Assembly: GCA_009746045.1 (NCBI GenBank)
Contig: RPFO01000027.1
Coordinates: 2,174,202-2,238,201, forward strand
Direction of reading: 5' to 3'
Length of the DNA stretch: 64,000 bases
Source: Mesostigma viride
Taxonomy: Eukaryota; Streptophyta; Mesostigmatophyceae; Mesostigmatales; Mesostigmataceae
The position numbers and the translations under genes were made by a program. This document shows positions 11,501 through 21,462 of the stretch, one piece after another. Every line of letters starts with the position of its first letter. Position 1 is the stretch's first letter. The notes below the pieces were generated by a model. It was not told the origin of the DNA, searched no databases, and was given only the letters and a program-made list of their open reading frames with translations.

Positions 11501-13686
11501 GAAGTGAGGTCACTAACAGCGCAGTTGACCTGCAAACCGGGGGCGCCAACCTGCGATTCTGGATGGGCATCAATGACAAGGCTCAGGAGGGCGTCTATGT
11601 GTGGCTAGCGGATGGCTCCCGGGCCACCTACACCAACTGGGCTAGTGGCCAGCCCAATGCTGATGGCGATTGCGGAGTGTTTGATGCCTCGAGCGGCACG
11701 TGGTCCACGGTGGACTGCGGGGCAACGGCAGCAGGAGTGCTCTGCCAGATTCGCTCTAGTGAGTGAACTTTGTGTGACTTGTTACACGTGGCAGATGGGT
11801 CCTGACTGGTTTTGTGGATGGTGTTACACTACTTGGCATGCCAGGTGTGGTAAGCTCAAAGTGCGAATACTCTTACGCTAGAAGTGTGTACATTTGTAGA
11901 AGATTTGTACCAATACTTACGTACATATAGGCAGCACACGTTTTCCGCACTTCAGGCTGTTTGGAGCATGTCTTTCTCATTGAGGGAGGTGCTGGCGGTT
12001 AGATGTAGGCTTCAAAAGCCAGGCTGCTGCGTGGGGCCTGGGTGCCCCAGCACCACTTCCAGGGGTGCAATCACAATTTTTATGTTGCTATCATCATACG
12101 TTGACTGTGTTGTCCATCATACATTGGACGTTGAGTGTGCCATCCATCATGCGTTGAGTTTGCGGGCATGCAGGGCGAGGCAGTTCTGCAAAAGGGGAGT
12201 TTGCGAGTTAGCACGCTAGCCATCACGCATGAGAACGATGCCCTCGCCATCTGGGGTTTGTAATGGCGCAAATTGTATGTGGCAGTGAAGTCTGTGCCGT
12301 ACTCCAGCCACTCAAGTACTGTGGAGAGGGTGTTCAATGATAACCGTTGAACACCCCTTGAATCAATGGTTACCGTTGTCTCGCCCCTATAGCTACGCAT
12401 GGGCCTAGCATTGAAGTGCCGTACAGCAGACGCTCTACAGTATGTACTGCGAGAGGGGGCGTTCAACGGTAAGATGGTCTCGCCCCTAGCTACGCATGGG
12501 CCTAGCACATGCCAGGTGGCATGACCGGGTACAGGCCGTCATGCGCCTTCGTGAGGTTACTACACTAGACTGTAGACTAAGGAAACGTAAGGCTCTGAGC
12601 TAATCTCCCGTGGCTGTTATCAAATCATGTGTACCTGGGTGGATGCCTGGATTATTAGCTCTGAGGCGTTACCTTAGAAACTTCGAACAACCTTTAGACT
12701 AGCCTAATATCTGACACATTTTCCATATTCTGTTCTTTACGATTGGTGGATGAATATTTGCTGGTGAGTTCTAATAGCACGAGGAAAAGGCCTTGAGCTT
12801 CATGAGCTGTCATGATGCTTTTTCGCTACTATGGCAAGCGCTGGCATGCTACTATGTATGCATCATTAGGATGATGCGAGCTGAGCGCGTGTTATCTGCC
12901 CTGATGTAATTTGTCCTCAAATTTAAACGTTTGATGGCCTTCTTCAACCTTCGAGTTCCTTTCTTTTGGCACCGTGTCTCTGAACAACTCCTGCTAGCTA
13001 CTGTGCCGCTCATGGCATCTTATTGATGTAACTTGTGCCCATATCTGGCCCTCCCTGCATTTGGGCGCGTGCAGTGTGTATGGCCAACATCCACTGCCCA
13101 GCCGGAAATGTGTGCCGCGATACCCGCTGTTTCGGTACGTGGTTGTGTTAGCGTCTTTGTCTTTGCCTTCATGGCACCCCACTCTCCTCCCTCTACCTCC
13201 ATCTGCCCTTCCTGGGTCGCTCGTTGACAGCCGACCAGCCCACCAGCCCACCCTCCATCTGTCCTTCCCTCCACCCACCCACCCACCCACCCACCCACCC
13301 ACCCACCCACCCACCCACCCACCCACCCACCCACCCACCCACCCACCCACCCACCCACCCACCCACCCACCCACCCACCCACCCACCCACCCACCCACCC
13401 ACCCACCCACCCACCCACCCACCCACCCACCCACCCACCCACCCACCCACCCACCCTGCCTGCCTGCCTTCCTGCCCGCCCGCCGCCTGCCCACCCGCCC
13501 GCCGCCCGCCCGCCCGCCGCCCGCCCGCCGCCCGCCCGCCCGCCGCCCGCCCGCCCGCCGCCGCCCGCCCGCCCGCCGCCCGCCCGCCCGCCCGCCCGCC
13601 CGCCCGCCCGCCCGCCCGCCCGCCCGCCGCCCGCCGCCCGCCGCCGCCCGCCCGCCCGCCCGCCCGCCCGCCCGCCCGCCCGCCCG

Positions 13687-13761
<75 letters not shown>

Positions 13762-16700
13762 ACCTACCTACCTACCTACCCCCCTCTCTAGATTGCAAGA
13801 CGAAGCAGGTTCCGTCGTTTTCGAGCTGTTTGATTTCCTCCCGCACCCCTTTTTCATGCATTTTGAGCATCAGGCCTTTTGGGCGCAAATTTTAGGTATA
13901 AGTAAGTATAAGTACGGGGACTTTGGCCCCAAGCCCCCGCACCTGAAAAGATCTGTTCCCCAGCGGCCTTTGGTGCCTGCAGCAGCGGGTCCTTGGCCGT
14001 ACAGTGCACCCGTACAGTGCACCGCCGCAGCCAAGCCACCAAACCAACTTGATGTCGCCAGCATCTGCTATCTGTTAGGAGTTGTTTGGATCATTCCCTT
14101 CCTAACCCCTTCCTACCAAGCGTTACTAACACAAACATGGCTATTTTTAACTTTCACCAGGCCCGTTTTTGGTAGCTGGCGCCGGCACTGAGATTTTTGG
14201 AGTTCTGCTAAACGCTTGCGATGCCAACAGGGCAGCTGGGACTGATCAATGGCCACCTGCCATCAGATAGGGGCGTATGCCAACAAACGTGGCACGTGTC
14301 TGTCTGGCGCGACATGGTTGCTGTACCGTGGTCAAGCACAACGAAATCTTGAGTAGTGGCGAGAGCAAGGTACTGAGGCTTAGGAGCGCATCCAAGGAAA
14401 CAGCTTCTGGGGAACAAGATGGGGCGCAGGGCACGTCCCGTACTGAAAAACAGAAAACGTTCAAGGAACTTGCTTGCAAAACGTTTTTAGAGGCAATTCG
14501 TAATATTGTAAGGGCCATTTATAGATAATGTTTAACCTGAAAAGTGTGCGTCGCTGCCTGTCTGCTGCTGCAATGCTTCATGTGATGCAGCCCCCTGCAA
14601 TACCACTTTGGATTGCGCTGGAGATTTCGATGTCTGCATTGCAGGCGTCTGCATGGGTGAGTTCTTGCTGCCCGAAACCTAGCTACCAGCTGGAGTGCTT
14701 CAGGACCGGATGCGTAGTCAGGTACTAATTGTCTAGTAACTATTCAGCTATACGTGGGTAATGTTACTATTCCAGCCCCCTGTACCCTCCCAAGTGTCCT
14801 ATCATCTATTTGTAGTACAGTGCATGCCCATGATCGCGTTGTTCAGCGATGCATGTGTCTTTGTGCAACGATGCACGTGTCTTGCATAACGATGCATGTG
14901 TCTTCCACCCCTCCCCCCCCACCCCCCTCCCATGGATGTGGCAGGTGGATGTATATATTTTAAAATATAATTAATTACAGCAGAGTGAAAGCACCCAAAC
15001 CAAAGCAAATGCCAAACGAACCCATATACAGCGGATGGATATGCATGAGGTACATACACCAAAGACCTGGTTTACCGCACAATTTACTTCTGTTCTCCGT
15101 GAACAATCGGGGTTCTCTGTGCACGCCCCTTCTAGATTTGTATTGATTTGCGATGAATCCCTGAGGTTCTTCTGACATCCGCTGTGTATGCTTGCAGTTG
15201 CTCAGTATATCTTGTTGGCATTTGCTTTGGTTCTTTCTGGGTGCTTCACTCTGTTGCAAGCAATTGTATTTAAAATATATCTGCGCTTCCTGCCATGTCG
15301 TGAAAACGTCGCTGGCTGGTGCCATGCAGCGGTCATCGATGGATGTCCGCCAGGGTGGTATCCAGATACCGACTTTGGCTGCGTGAAGCCGGTTATCGTC
15401 GGCGTCGAATCTGCTGTGACATGGTCGGGTGCCATTCAGGCCTGTTATTCCCAGTGGCCATCCCAGTACCCAGGTGGCAGCAACTATGGCCTCCTCGCCA
15501 AGATTGGGAGCGCGGGTGTCAACGCCGCCATTCACAGGGCGACCGGGCAGGCAGAGAGTGTCTGGTGGATCGGCCTCAACGATTTGGAGCAGCCGGGCAC
15601 CTTCAAGTGGGTGAAGGATAACTCAAACGTCAGCTACTTCAACTGGCAGTCGGGGCAGCCTTCAAGTGACAGCAACTGCGGGGTTTTCGACGACTATGAC
15701 GGCACGTGGTATACCGTAGTTTCCTGTGACGAGGAGATGACGAAAATGCTCTGCCAAATCAACGCCGGTAAGCCTTGCCACGGTCGCCTAATGGTTCGTG
15801 CGTCTAAATTGTTCTTCAGTTGTGGATGGCGAGGGCATATCCAGGGGGTCGTTGTAAGCATATTCCGAGAAAAGGGTTCTGTTTGAGCATATCACTTAGT
15901 TGTCCAACTTAATATTACTGTGCCAGTCTGTTGATCATAGTGCTGGCGTTAGTCCTGGCTGTTCCCTAATTTGGGCGCTTGTGAGTGCTTATACTGTTGT
16001 GATCACGAGGCCTGGTGGTGCGAGCCATGTGGGGACGAAGGAAAAAGTTGAAGGATCTGGCTTAGAAAGCTTGGGGGGGGGGGCTGGGACGGTGCCCCAG
16101 TGCCATTCCCCTGCATGGGTTGCAACCTAAGAGTGGGTTTGTATTCTCGTGATGTGCCAAGTGTGCATGTGCAGCCTGGCTGCGCTGGGTCATGCAGTTC
16201 TCCAGTTGTGGAGGTCTTCTTCAGGTTGATGACACGGGTTCCACCTCTTGGACCTTGTTGTTTTTACCGTTGCTATAGCCATCAATTCGCGATGTGGAAT
16301 CAGCGTCAGTCGAGGCTAGTATTTTGTGGCCTTTGAGGCTCGTGCGCTGTCAGCTCATTACAAACGTGTATAGCTCACTTGGCCGTACTTGCAATGCCTG
16401 CATTTGGTTTTGCCAGCGTCTGAGTTCAAGGTGCAGCAGCCAATGAGATTGCGCAGCAGCTTGCATGCCTAGGGAGGCTCCTTGTAGGCTTTTGTGGTGT
16501 TTCTGTGAGCTCAATGTAAGTGATTCTAGTCTAAGTGGCTGTCGTGTTGTACTGCATGGTGTATTCATGCTGGCATGCATGGCTAGGTCTCGAGTGCTCG
16601 CCTGCTCCGGCGGCATAGAGTGTCTGACACTCCAGCACCACATGAGACATATCCTCATCATGACATTACGTGATATCAGACTTTTCGCGACCGCCCCGGA

Positions 16701-19700
16701 GATATCGCCCCGACCCCATGGGGGTCCCATCGGCCCGGGGGGGGGGGGGAGGGGGGTCCGAACCCCACACCCCCGACGATTTATGAGAGGGTGGGTGGGG
16801 GGGTGGGGGGTCCGACACCCCCCCACACCTCCCCCCTCCCCCCCCCCCCCTGGGCCCCATTACCTTTGCCGCCCAGTTTTTCCCGCCCATGCTTTGCCGC
16901 CCAGGTTTTTCCCAAGAATTTTTTAGAATTAATTAATTAACACTGTACTAACACTATGTATAAGGTCATTCCCATGTGCGAACCTTGGTCAACGTCGGGG
17001 GGGGGGGGGGGGGGGGGGCTAGACCCCCCCCCCTCTCGGGCGTTATCTCCGGGACTGTCGCAAATATGCTGATATAATGTAGGCTCCGCGTGGTTCCATA
17101 AGCTGTGTCGTCCCTGTTTGACCTGCGAGACTGCCATGCCCTGAAGAAACCGGATTTGAGCCCTGTATTATTTTAAGGCTTTAGGGCTTAATTGGGTTGT
17201 TGGCCCGGGTTTGTAGTTTGCTCGTGGTAATAGATTTGCGGCATGTGGATACGGGCATATGCTAATGCTATATGTATGCTCATGGACAGACTGGATAAAG
17301 CCCAGCAGTAGGCATTTCGGCGGGATGTACACCATCGAATCCTTACGCTGAAGTCCTACTTTTCAAAGCCCGTTTTCCGGTGTTAAGTTAGGCGTTCAGC
17401 TTGATAGAATCATAATTTACGTTAATTGACTTGCGTTACTTGACTTGCGTGACTTGACTTGGATGACTTGTATGCCGGCACTATTGATTGATTGGGTCCC
17501 CTGGCGTGCAGTTTGCGAGGCGGACAGGAACTGCCCGGCTGACCTAGTGTGCAGCGACGGCCAATGCGTTGGTACGCTAACAGCATTTATTATTATTGTC
17601 GCCCGGCCCCCCTGGCAGCACCTCCTCTCTCGCCATGTCTCTCGATCCTGGCGTTTCGAAACCATTAGCCTCTAATTTAGTGTATATGTATATTGTACAC
17701 ATCCGCGGCTGGCTTCTCCAAGAGTGTTGCCGGCTACGAGCCATCCAATGTGTCTACTGGTTCCATCGCTTTCTCGTCGAGAGTGCGCGCGCACGGACGT
17801 GCAAACAGAATTACTTCCAACATATGTGTAAATCCATCGAATGTTTCTTCTTGTTCCATCGCTTCTATTGTTTGTGTGTGTATGTACTGACAGGCAATGT
17901 TCATGCACTTCGTATTATTCATACGGCTTTTCAATACCACACGGATACGGCTGCTGCCTGTGACCCATGCTTGCAGCCATGAGGGGCTATGTGAAGATGA
18001 CGAAGTATATGACCATGATGACGTTTTCCGCGGACCGGCACTGAACGCAAATGGTTTTCACCTTTGCGGCGTGCCAAATCAGAATATATGACCATGATGA
18101 GCTACAGTACACTATGATGATGAGCTATGCTGCAATGATGAGCTACAGTACACTATGATGATGAGCTACAGTACACTATGATGATGAGCTATGCTACAAA
18201 GATTAGCTATGCTACAATGATGAGCTATGCTACAATGATGAGCTATGTTACAATGATGAGCCATGCTACAATGATGAGCTATGCTACAATGATGAGCCAT
18301 GCTGCAATTATGAGCCATGCTACAATGATGAGCTGTGCTACAATGATGAGCTGTGCTGCAATGATGACCTATGCTACAATGATGAGCCATGCTGCAATGA
18401 TGAGCCATGCTGCAATGATGAGCCATGCTGCAATGATGAGCTATGCTGCAATTATGAGCTGTACTGTGATAACAAGCTATTTCTTCCTGGCGATCAGTAC
18501 CACTGATCTCACTCGAAGACTTGGTAGCCATCACCTGCACCGCTGCTTACTGTGTCTCTGCCCTGTTCAAATGCTTCAATGTTGCAGTTCCTCCAGTTCC
18601 TCCACCACCTCGGTGCACCTTTACCACGAGGGATGTTACCCCAGACAACGACATCTCCTGCACGACCGACGTGGCAGTGTTGGCTGAGATCGCCGTGACC
18701 ATGGCCAACTGCAGCGTTAACACGCTCAACCTGACCGCCATGGTCACCTATGTGAGCTCCGTCCTGAACGTTTCCAAGTGCGCGGTCGAGCTCTCTTTCG
18801 TGTCTGTTGAACCTGAGTCATCTCCTAAGCGACGCCAGCTGCTGCAGCAAAACCACGTGCTCTCGTTCGGCCTTATCATCTTTGTGGCAAACCAAACCGA
18901 AGGGGAGGCCTTTGCGAGCAACATGAAGAGCGCGGTTGAGTTGGCCATGCTGCTCGCGCTGATTGAGGAGCAAGCAGGGGATGTCATCAGTGTCAACGCC
19001 ACCTTGACGCTGCTACAGCTGGTATCCGTCACCTCCGACCCTCATTTTGTGACCCCTCGCGGGAGCAAGTTTGACTTCGACGGCGTGGCAGGCCGCACCT
19101 ACTGCATTGTGACCGACCAGCACCTTCAGGTGAACGCGCGGTTTGTGGGCGCTGCCGAGTCCGCCCTGACCGTCGCCCGCACTGATGCCTCTGACGGCAA
19201 GCCGGACACGCGCACGTGGATGGACCAGGTGGCCATCCTGCACGGGAGCGACGTTGTGCTGGTGGAGGCGGCATCTCCCCCAGCAACGCCATACACTCGG
19301 TCCTATGGCGTTGTCCGCGTGAACGGGGTAAGCTGGGGGGGGGTCTTGGGAGGACAGGGTTTGTGGCGTGGTGTTCTTCTTGTTTCTTCAATACGTAGTG
19401 CTGATCATTTGCATAGGTGCTATCATGATAGGGTTTATGATAGGTGGTTAACAATTGAGGGATTCTTTTTGTGTTTTTACGTCCCGGATTATCGCCACAA
19501 GCACCTGCGCTGACGTGAGCCACTTCGTAGGGTAGAAACTAATAGTGTGAACAGGCATGTACAGGCATGGGCACATAACGTGGTCTGCGTTTAGAGGGAC
19601 ATCTTAGCAACGCATGTCCAAATGGGCTGACATCAGAGATGTCTTATGACGACCGACGATTGCGTTGCGCGCAATGGTGTCACTGTTTAGGACTGTTGAT

Positions 19701-21117
19701 GCCTTATGCTGACACCATCTGGCGCAATGGTGTCACTGTTTAGGACTGTTGATGCCTTATGCTGACACCATCTTGCGCAATGGTGTCACTGTTTAGGACT
19801 GTTGATGCCTTATGCTGACACCATCTGGCGCAATGGTGTCACTGTTTAGGACTGTTGATGCCTTATGCGGACACCATCTGGCGCAATGGTGTCACTGCCT
19901 TATGCTTCCACTCCTTCATGTACATACGCCCGTACATGTAGACCAAGGTCAGGTTGCATTCGATGTGCGTGCCAAGAGTTGGCTGAAATGTCCGACCCTG
20001 TTTCAAAATGTCTTCCCATACCTCCCCCCTCAGACATGAGTCAATTCAGCCAAAGCCGAATCCCAGCCAACACCACGCGCCATCATAAACAGCCAGGCGT
20101 ACTCGTTGCAGTGTTTGTATATGTGCGTTGTACAATAAAATCACTACAGCAGTCTTATGGCAGAGTGAAGCACCAAAACAGCAGCCTGGCAAACCCCACC
20201 AAGATATACCGCGCAACAAATGCAAATAACTATACAAGCAAATACACCTGGTAGCATATAAACATACTAGTAGGAGATAGCTAGTTTCGGCTATGCACCT
20301 GTATTGTTCTTCTGTGAACTCAGCCGTGCTCAAACTGTATGACATTTTGGTACCTTGAGTACCGAGTGGACACGGTGTGAAGTACTCCTACGCACCACGG
20401 GCTCAAATAGTATATCTAGCACGATGTCAGACTGGCTGGTACCACTCTCCGGTAACAAGTCTTCTGCAGTTGGTTTGTAGCTTGCGATGCCTTCGAATCG
20501 GGAGACGCATTGAACCGCAGGGTAGTATCAGAGGTCCCTAGTTCGATTCCTGCTGGAGCTACCTGAACTTTCACGTTTTCCGCGTCCCGGCGCTCGGCAG
20601 CATTTAGTATACTAATTGCTGCTTGCCTGGACATTACTACTAGAAGACTCTGTGTGTCACCCTTTGTATGTAGGGCTGCACTGCTATTGCTGTAACTAAG
20701 CAGATTGCTGCAATCGGCCTGCCATGCCTTGTGTTTGCACCCCACCCCACCATGCTGATGCCACGTGCACAGGAGCTGCTGGCCGGCAACCCTGCCGCCG
20801 TGAAGCTGCCGTCCGGGCTCACTCTTGCACGTACCAAGACCCGCGTCGTGGTCACCATCCCCCAAGTGGGCGCGGTCGAGGTGCAGGTGGTGCGTGCGGC
20901 GTTCTGGCAGTCGGGCACGGGCCCGGGCCGCAACTTCCTCAACCTGCAGATGAAGCAGTTCGCCGGCCTCAGCCACGCGCATGGGATCTTGGGCCAGTCA
21001 CTTGGAGGCATGGATGGTGATGGCGCTCCCGTTGAGGGCACCCCCCAGGATTATGAGACCACCAGCATCCTGGCCACCGACTGTGTGTACAACCAATTTG
21101 GCCGTTCACAGGAGTAG
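5490..21117 (+). CDS. Nine-exon secreted protein: signal peptide, Cys-rich modules, two C-type lectin domains, Root_cap/vWD-like C-terminus
   Basis: Predicted exons are 5490-5571, 8356-8427, 11327-11758, 13075-13134, 14591-14656, 15330-15767, 17512-17571, 18588-19327 and 20773-21117. Every intron is GT-AG. The first seven junctions are all phase 1 and the last is phase 0. The exons sum to 2295 bases, or 765 codons with a TAG stop and no internal stop, which is strong support for the model. Order by residue: signal peptide 1-27, Cys module 28-51, CTLD 52-195, Cys modules 196-215 and 216-237, CTLD 238-383, Cys module 384-403, Pro-rich and N-glycosylation-sequon-rich stretch from 404, Root_cap/vWD-like region ~550-764. 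The protein is probably secreted and extracellular, perhaps binding carbohydrate or matrix; no membrane anchor is visible. The domain calls come from motifs. The overall function is not known to me. Further small exons could have been missed. Confidence 0.8.
6229..8229 (+). repeat. 2.0-kb pyrimidine array in intron 1 (8- to 9-bp units)
   Basis: An uninterrupted array made of successive blocks: TTCTCCCC (8 bp, with scattered 7-bp TTCTCCC units, to ~7184), CTCTCACCC (9 bp, ~7185-7840), CTTCTCACC then CTCCTCACC (9 bp, ~7841-8085), and CCCCTCACC-like units to the end. Each block differs from its neighbour by one or two bases. Long open frames through it, such as one of 699 codons, come from the repeat and are not genes. 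Confidence 0.97.
8356..8427 (+). CDS. Exon 2: Cys-rich mini-module 1
   Basis: A 72-base phase 1-1 exon between TGGTTGCAG and GTAAGT. It encodes four cysteines spaced C-x7-C-x6-C-x4-C (ending KICFQGFC), the same pattern as exons 4, 5 and 7. Confidence 0.75.
9299..9362 (+). repeat. GTGCGTAT-type microsatellite in intron 2
   Basis: Short run of 8-bp GTATGTGC and GTACGTGC units. Confidence 0.8.
9535..10617 (+). repeat. 1.1-kb 8-bp-unit array in intron 2
   Basis: Blocks of 8-bp units that keep a GCC core while the other five bases change stepwise: CTCTTGGC, then GCGTCGCC-type and CCTTCGCC, then CTTTTCGC (the longest block, ~9915-10330), CTTTTTGC and CTTCTTGC. Frames of over 400 codons run through it in several phases and are artefacts. 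Confidence 0.97.
11078..11298 (+). repeat. 74-bp tandem repeat, three copies, in intron 2
   Basis: Copies start at 11078, 11152 and 11226 with GATGTGTGAATGTGTGTCG; they differ at only a few bases. The array ends about 30 bases before the exon 3 acceptor. Confidence 0.9.
11327..11758 (+). CDS. Exon 3: C-type lectin-like domain 1
   Basis: A 432-base phase 1-1 exon between TTTCTGCAG and GTGAGT that encodes one whole CTLD. Visible hallmarks are an N-terminal DGCP hairpin start, a WIGL-type core (FWMGIND), a Y-x-NWASGQPN segment where EPN or QPD sits in sugar-binding CTLDs, and the final cysteine pair (VDC ... LCQI). QPN suggests a possible carbohydrate site. The usual WND calcium motif reads WST, so calcium-dependent binding is uncertain. 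Confidence 0.85.
13075..13134 (+). CDS. Exon 4: Cys-rich mini-module 2
   Basis: A 60-base phase 1-1 exon (acceptor GCGTGCAG, donor GTACGT) encoding C-x5-C-x5-C-x4-C with the spelling [18 protein letters not shown]. It lies just 5' of the tetranucleotide array in the next intron. Confidence 0.75.
13268..13782 (+). repeat. Tetranucleotide array in intron 4, unit changing CCCA to CCCG to CCTG to CCTA
   Basis: (CCCA)n from ~13268 to 13455, CCCG with occasional CCG from ~13470 to 13687, (CCTG)n to ~13760, and (CCTA)n to ~13780. Neighbouring blocks differ by one transition. Confidence 0.97.
14591..14656 (+). CDS. Exon 5: Cys-rich mini-module 3
   Basis: A 66-base phase 1-1 exon (acceptor GATGCAG, donor GTGAGT) encoding C-x5-C-x6-C-x4-C ([19 protein letters not shown]). 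Confidence 0.75.
14950..15130 (-). repeat. LINE/SINE 3' end, family 2
   Basis: The minus strand reads a GGCATTTGCTTTGG ... TTTCACTCTGCTGTAA ... ATATTTTAAAATATA end. The same end is found at 15188-15285, at 20110-20345 and on the LINE inserted at 38172-38502. Confidence 0.6.
15188..15285 (+). repeat. LINE/SINE 3' end, family 2, next to exon 6
   Basis: Same 3' end in the opposite orientation (TTGGCATTTGCTTTGG ... GCTTCACTCTGTTGCAAG ... ATTTAAAATATA). It stops about 45 bases before the CTLD 2 exon. Confidence 0.55.
15330..15767 (+). CDS. Exon 6: C-type lectin-like domain 2
   Basis: A 438-base phase 1-1 exon (acceptor CCATGCAG, donor GTAAGC) encoding a second complete CTLD that starts VIDGCP like the first. 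Core motifs are [17 protein letters not shown] and the final VSC ... LCQI. The sugar-site triplet is QPS rather than QPN and the WND position is WYT, so ligand or calcium binding may differ from domain 1. The upstream frame stays open back to 15188 through a retroposon fragment, but the acceptor and phase argue for the start given. Confidence 0.85.
16671..17076. mobile_element. MITE-like element with ~40-bp imperfect terminal inverted repeats and long G/C runs
   Basis: The left end TGATATCAGACTTTTCGCGA, continuing through CCCCGGAGATATCGCCCC, matches the reverse complement of the right end (TTATATCAGCATATTTGCGA, then GTCCCGGAGATAACGCCC) at most positions. The interior has inverted G12 and C13 tracts (16738-16852) that could form a large hairpin, and a ~22-G run at ~16998-17019. 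There is no coding capacity. It lies in intron 6. Confidence 0.6.
17512..17571 (+). CDS. Exon 7: Cys-rich mini-module 4
   Basis: A 60-base phase 1-1 exon (acceptor GCGTGCAG, donor GTACGC) encoding [18 protein letters not shown]. It matches exon 4 in length, spacing and splice-site sequence, implying duplication. Confidence 0.75.
17572..18587 (+). repeat. Intron 7: SINE 3' fragment and 18-bp minisatellite
   Basis: A fragment at about 18022-18088 (GTTTTCCGCGGACCGGCACT and onward) is nearly identical to 63907-63967 at the window end, so it is a SINE 3' half. From ~18090 to 18470 an 18-bp unit (AATGATGAGCTATGCTAC) is repeated about 20 times with variants. Confidence 0.85.
18588..19327 (+). CDS. 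Exon 8: Pro-rich linker, sequon-rich region and start of Root_cap/vWD-like domain
   Basis: A 740-base exon, phase 1 at the start and phase 0 at the end. It opens with a VPPVPPPP linker, followed by a region with five N-glycosylation sequons (NCS, NLT, NVS, NQT, NAT) and an RRQLLQ stretch of a kind I associate with algal extracellular proteins. The last ~100 residues begin [17 protein letters not shown] and continue with a YCIVTD core, resembling the SDPHF start of Root_cap/vWD-type domains. The donor GTAAGC begins at 19328. Confidence 0.75.
19670..19892 (+). repeat. 53-bp minisatellite in intron 8
   Basis: About four units beginning GCGCAATGGTGTCACTG and ending CTGACACCATCTG. The unit contains GGTGTCA and TGACACC in inverted orientation, so each could form a stem. 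Confidence 0.9.
20110..20345 (-). repeat. LINE/SINE 3' end, family 2 (intron 8)
   Basis: The minus strand carries TTGGTGCTTCACTCTGCC and a preceding part resembling 15095-15130, so it is a diverged copy of the family at 14950-15130. Confidence 0.45.
20477..20600 (+). repeat. tRNA-derived sequence or SINE head
   Basis: GTAGCTT at the start can pair with GGAGCTAC ~80 bases on, and a B-box (AGTTCGATTCC) precedes it, giving an 86-base tRNA-like outline. The D-arm/A-box is poor, and the following GTTTTCCGCG sequence is shared with the SINE at 63800-63975, so this is read as a tRNA-derived SINE and not a working tRNA gene. Confidence 0.5.
20773..21117 (+). CDS. Exon 9: end of Root_cap/vWD-like domain and stop
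   Basis: A 345-base final exon (acceptor ACGTGCACAG, phase 0) ending in TAG at 21115-21117. The sequence HAHGILGQ and the end [12 protein letters not shown] match the 'HG-LGQ ... ATDC--F' end pattern of plant Root_cap proteins. No clear polyadenylation signal was identified before the retroelement debris starting near 21185. Confidence 0.75.
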   Translation, partial: ELLAGNPAAVKLPSGLTLARTKTRVVVTIPQVGAVEVQVVRAAFWQSGTGPGRNFLNLQMKQFAGLSHAHGILGQSLGGMDGDGAPVEGTPQDYETTSILATDCVYNQFGRSQE

Positions 21118-21184
21118 ATGGAGGAAGCCCATTTCTTGAATTAAATTAATAGAACGTAACAGCGCTACGTTAGGTCCCGCTAAG

Positions 21185-21462
21185 GACCCTCAAGGCCCGA
21201 GTACACAATGGGAGGGGGGGGGGCACCCAGGCTTCCCCCACTGCCGCATTTTATGACGGATAGCGGAATCATCCTGTCATCCTGTTTCATGCTACTACGT
21301 CAGGGTTGGTCCTGTGTATCAACCTCTAGAGGAATTGGTATTACTAACCCGCGGGTGAACCGGGGTTGGGACATAGTACTCTTATAGTAGCGTAGTAGCT
21401 TACTTGTTTCCTTTATATCTCTTGTACGGTAGGGACTACCGACCCCCGTGGAGGGGGAGGAG
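21185..21462 (+). mobile_element. Remnant internal end of an LTR2 retroelement with polypurine tract
   Basis: No coding frame is visible. The piece ends GTGGAGGGGGAGGAG directly before the TGTTACG start of an LTR, as a polypurine tract would. The boundary with the host gene's 3' flank (after 21117) is approximate. Confidence 0.45.

Noticed and set aside
13061-14191. 376-codon Pro-rich frame
   Set aside because: Arises from the tetranucleotide array; only the 60-base Cys-module exon at its start is credible.
15188-15329. In-frame upstream extension of CTLD exon 6
   Set aside because: The frame is open but runs through a LINE/SINE 3' end; the CAG acceptor at 15327-15329 gives the same phase 1 as all neighbours.
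20477-20562. Functional tRNA gene (Ser-like, 86 bases)
   Set aside because: Acceptor ends pair and a B box is present, but the D-arm/A box is poor and the flank is shared with a SINE.
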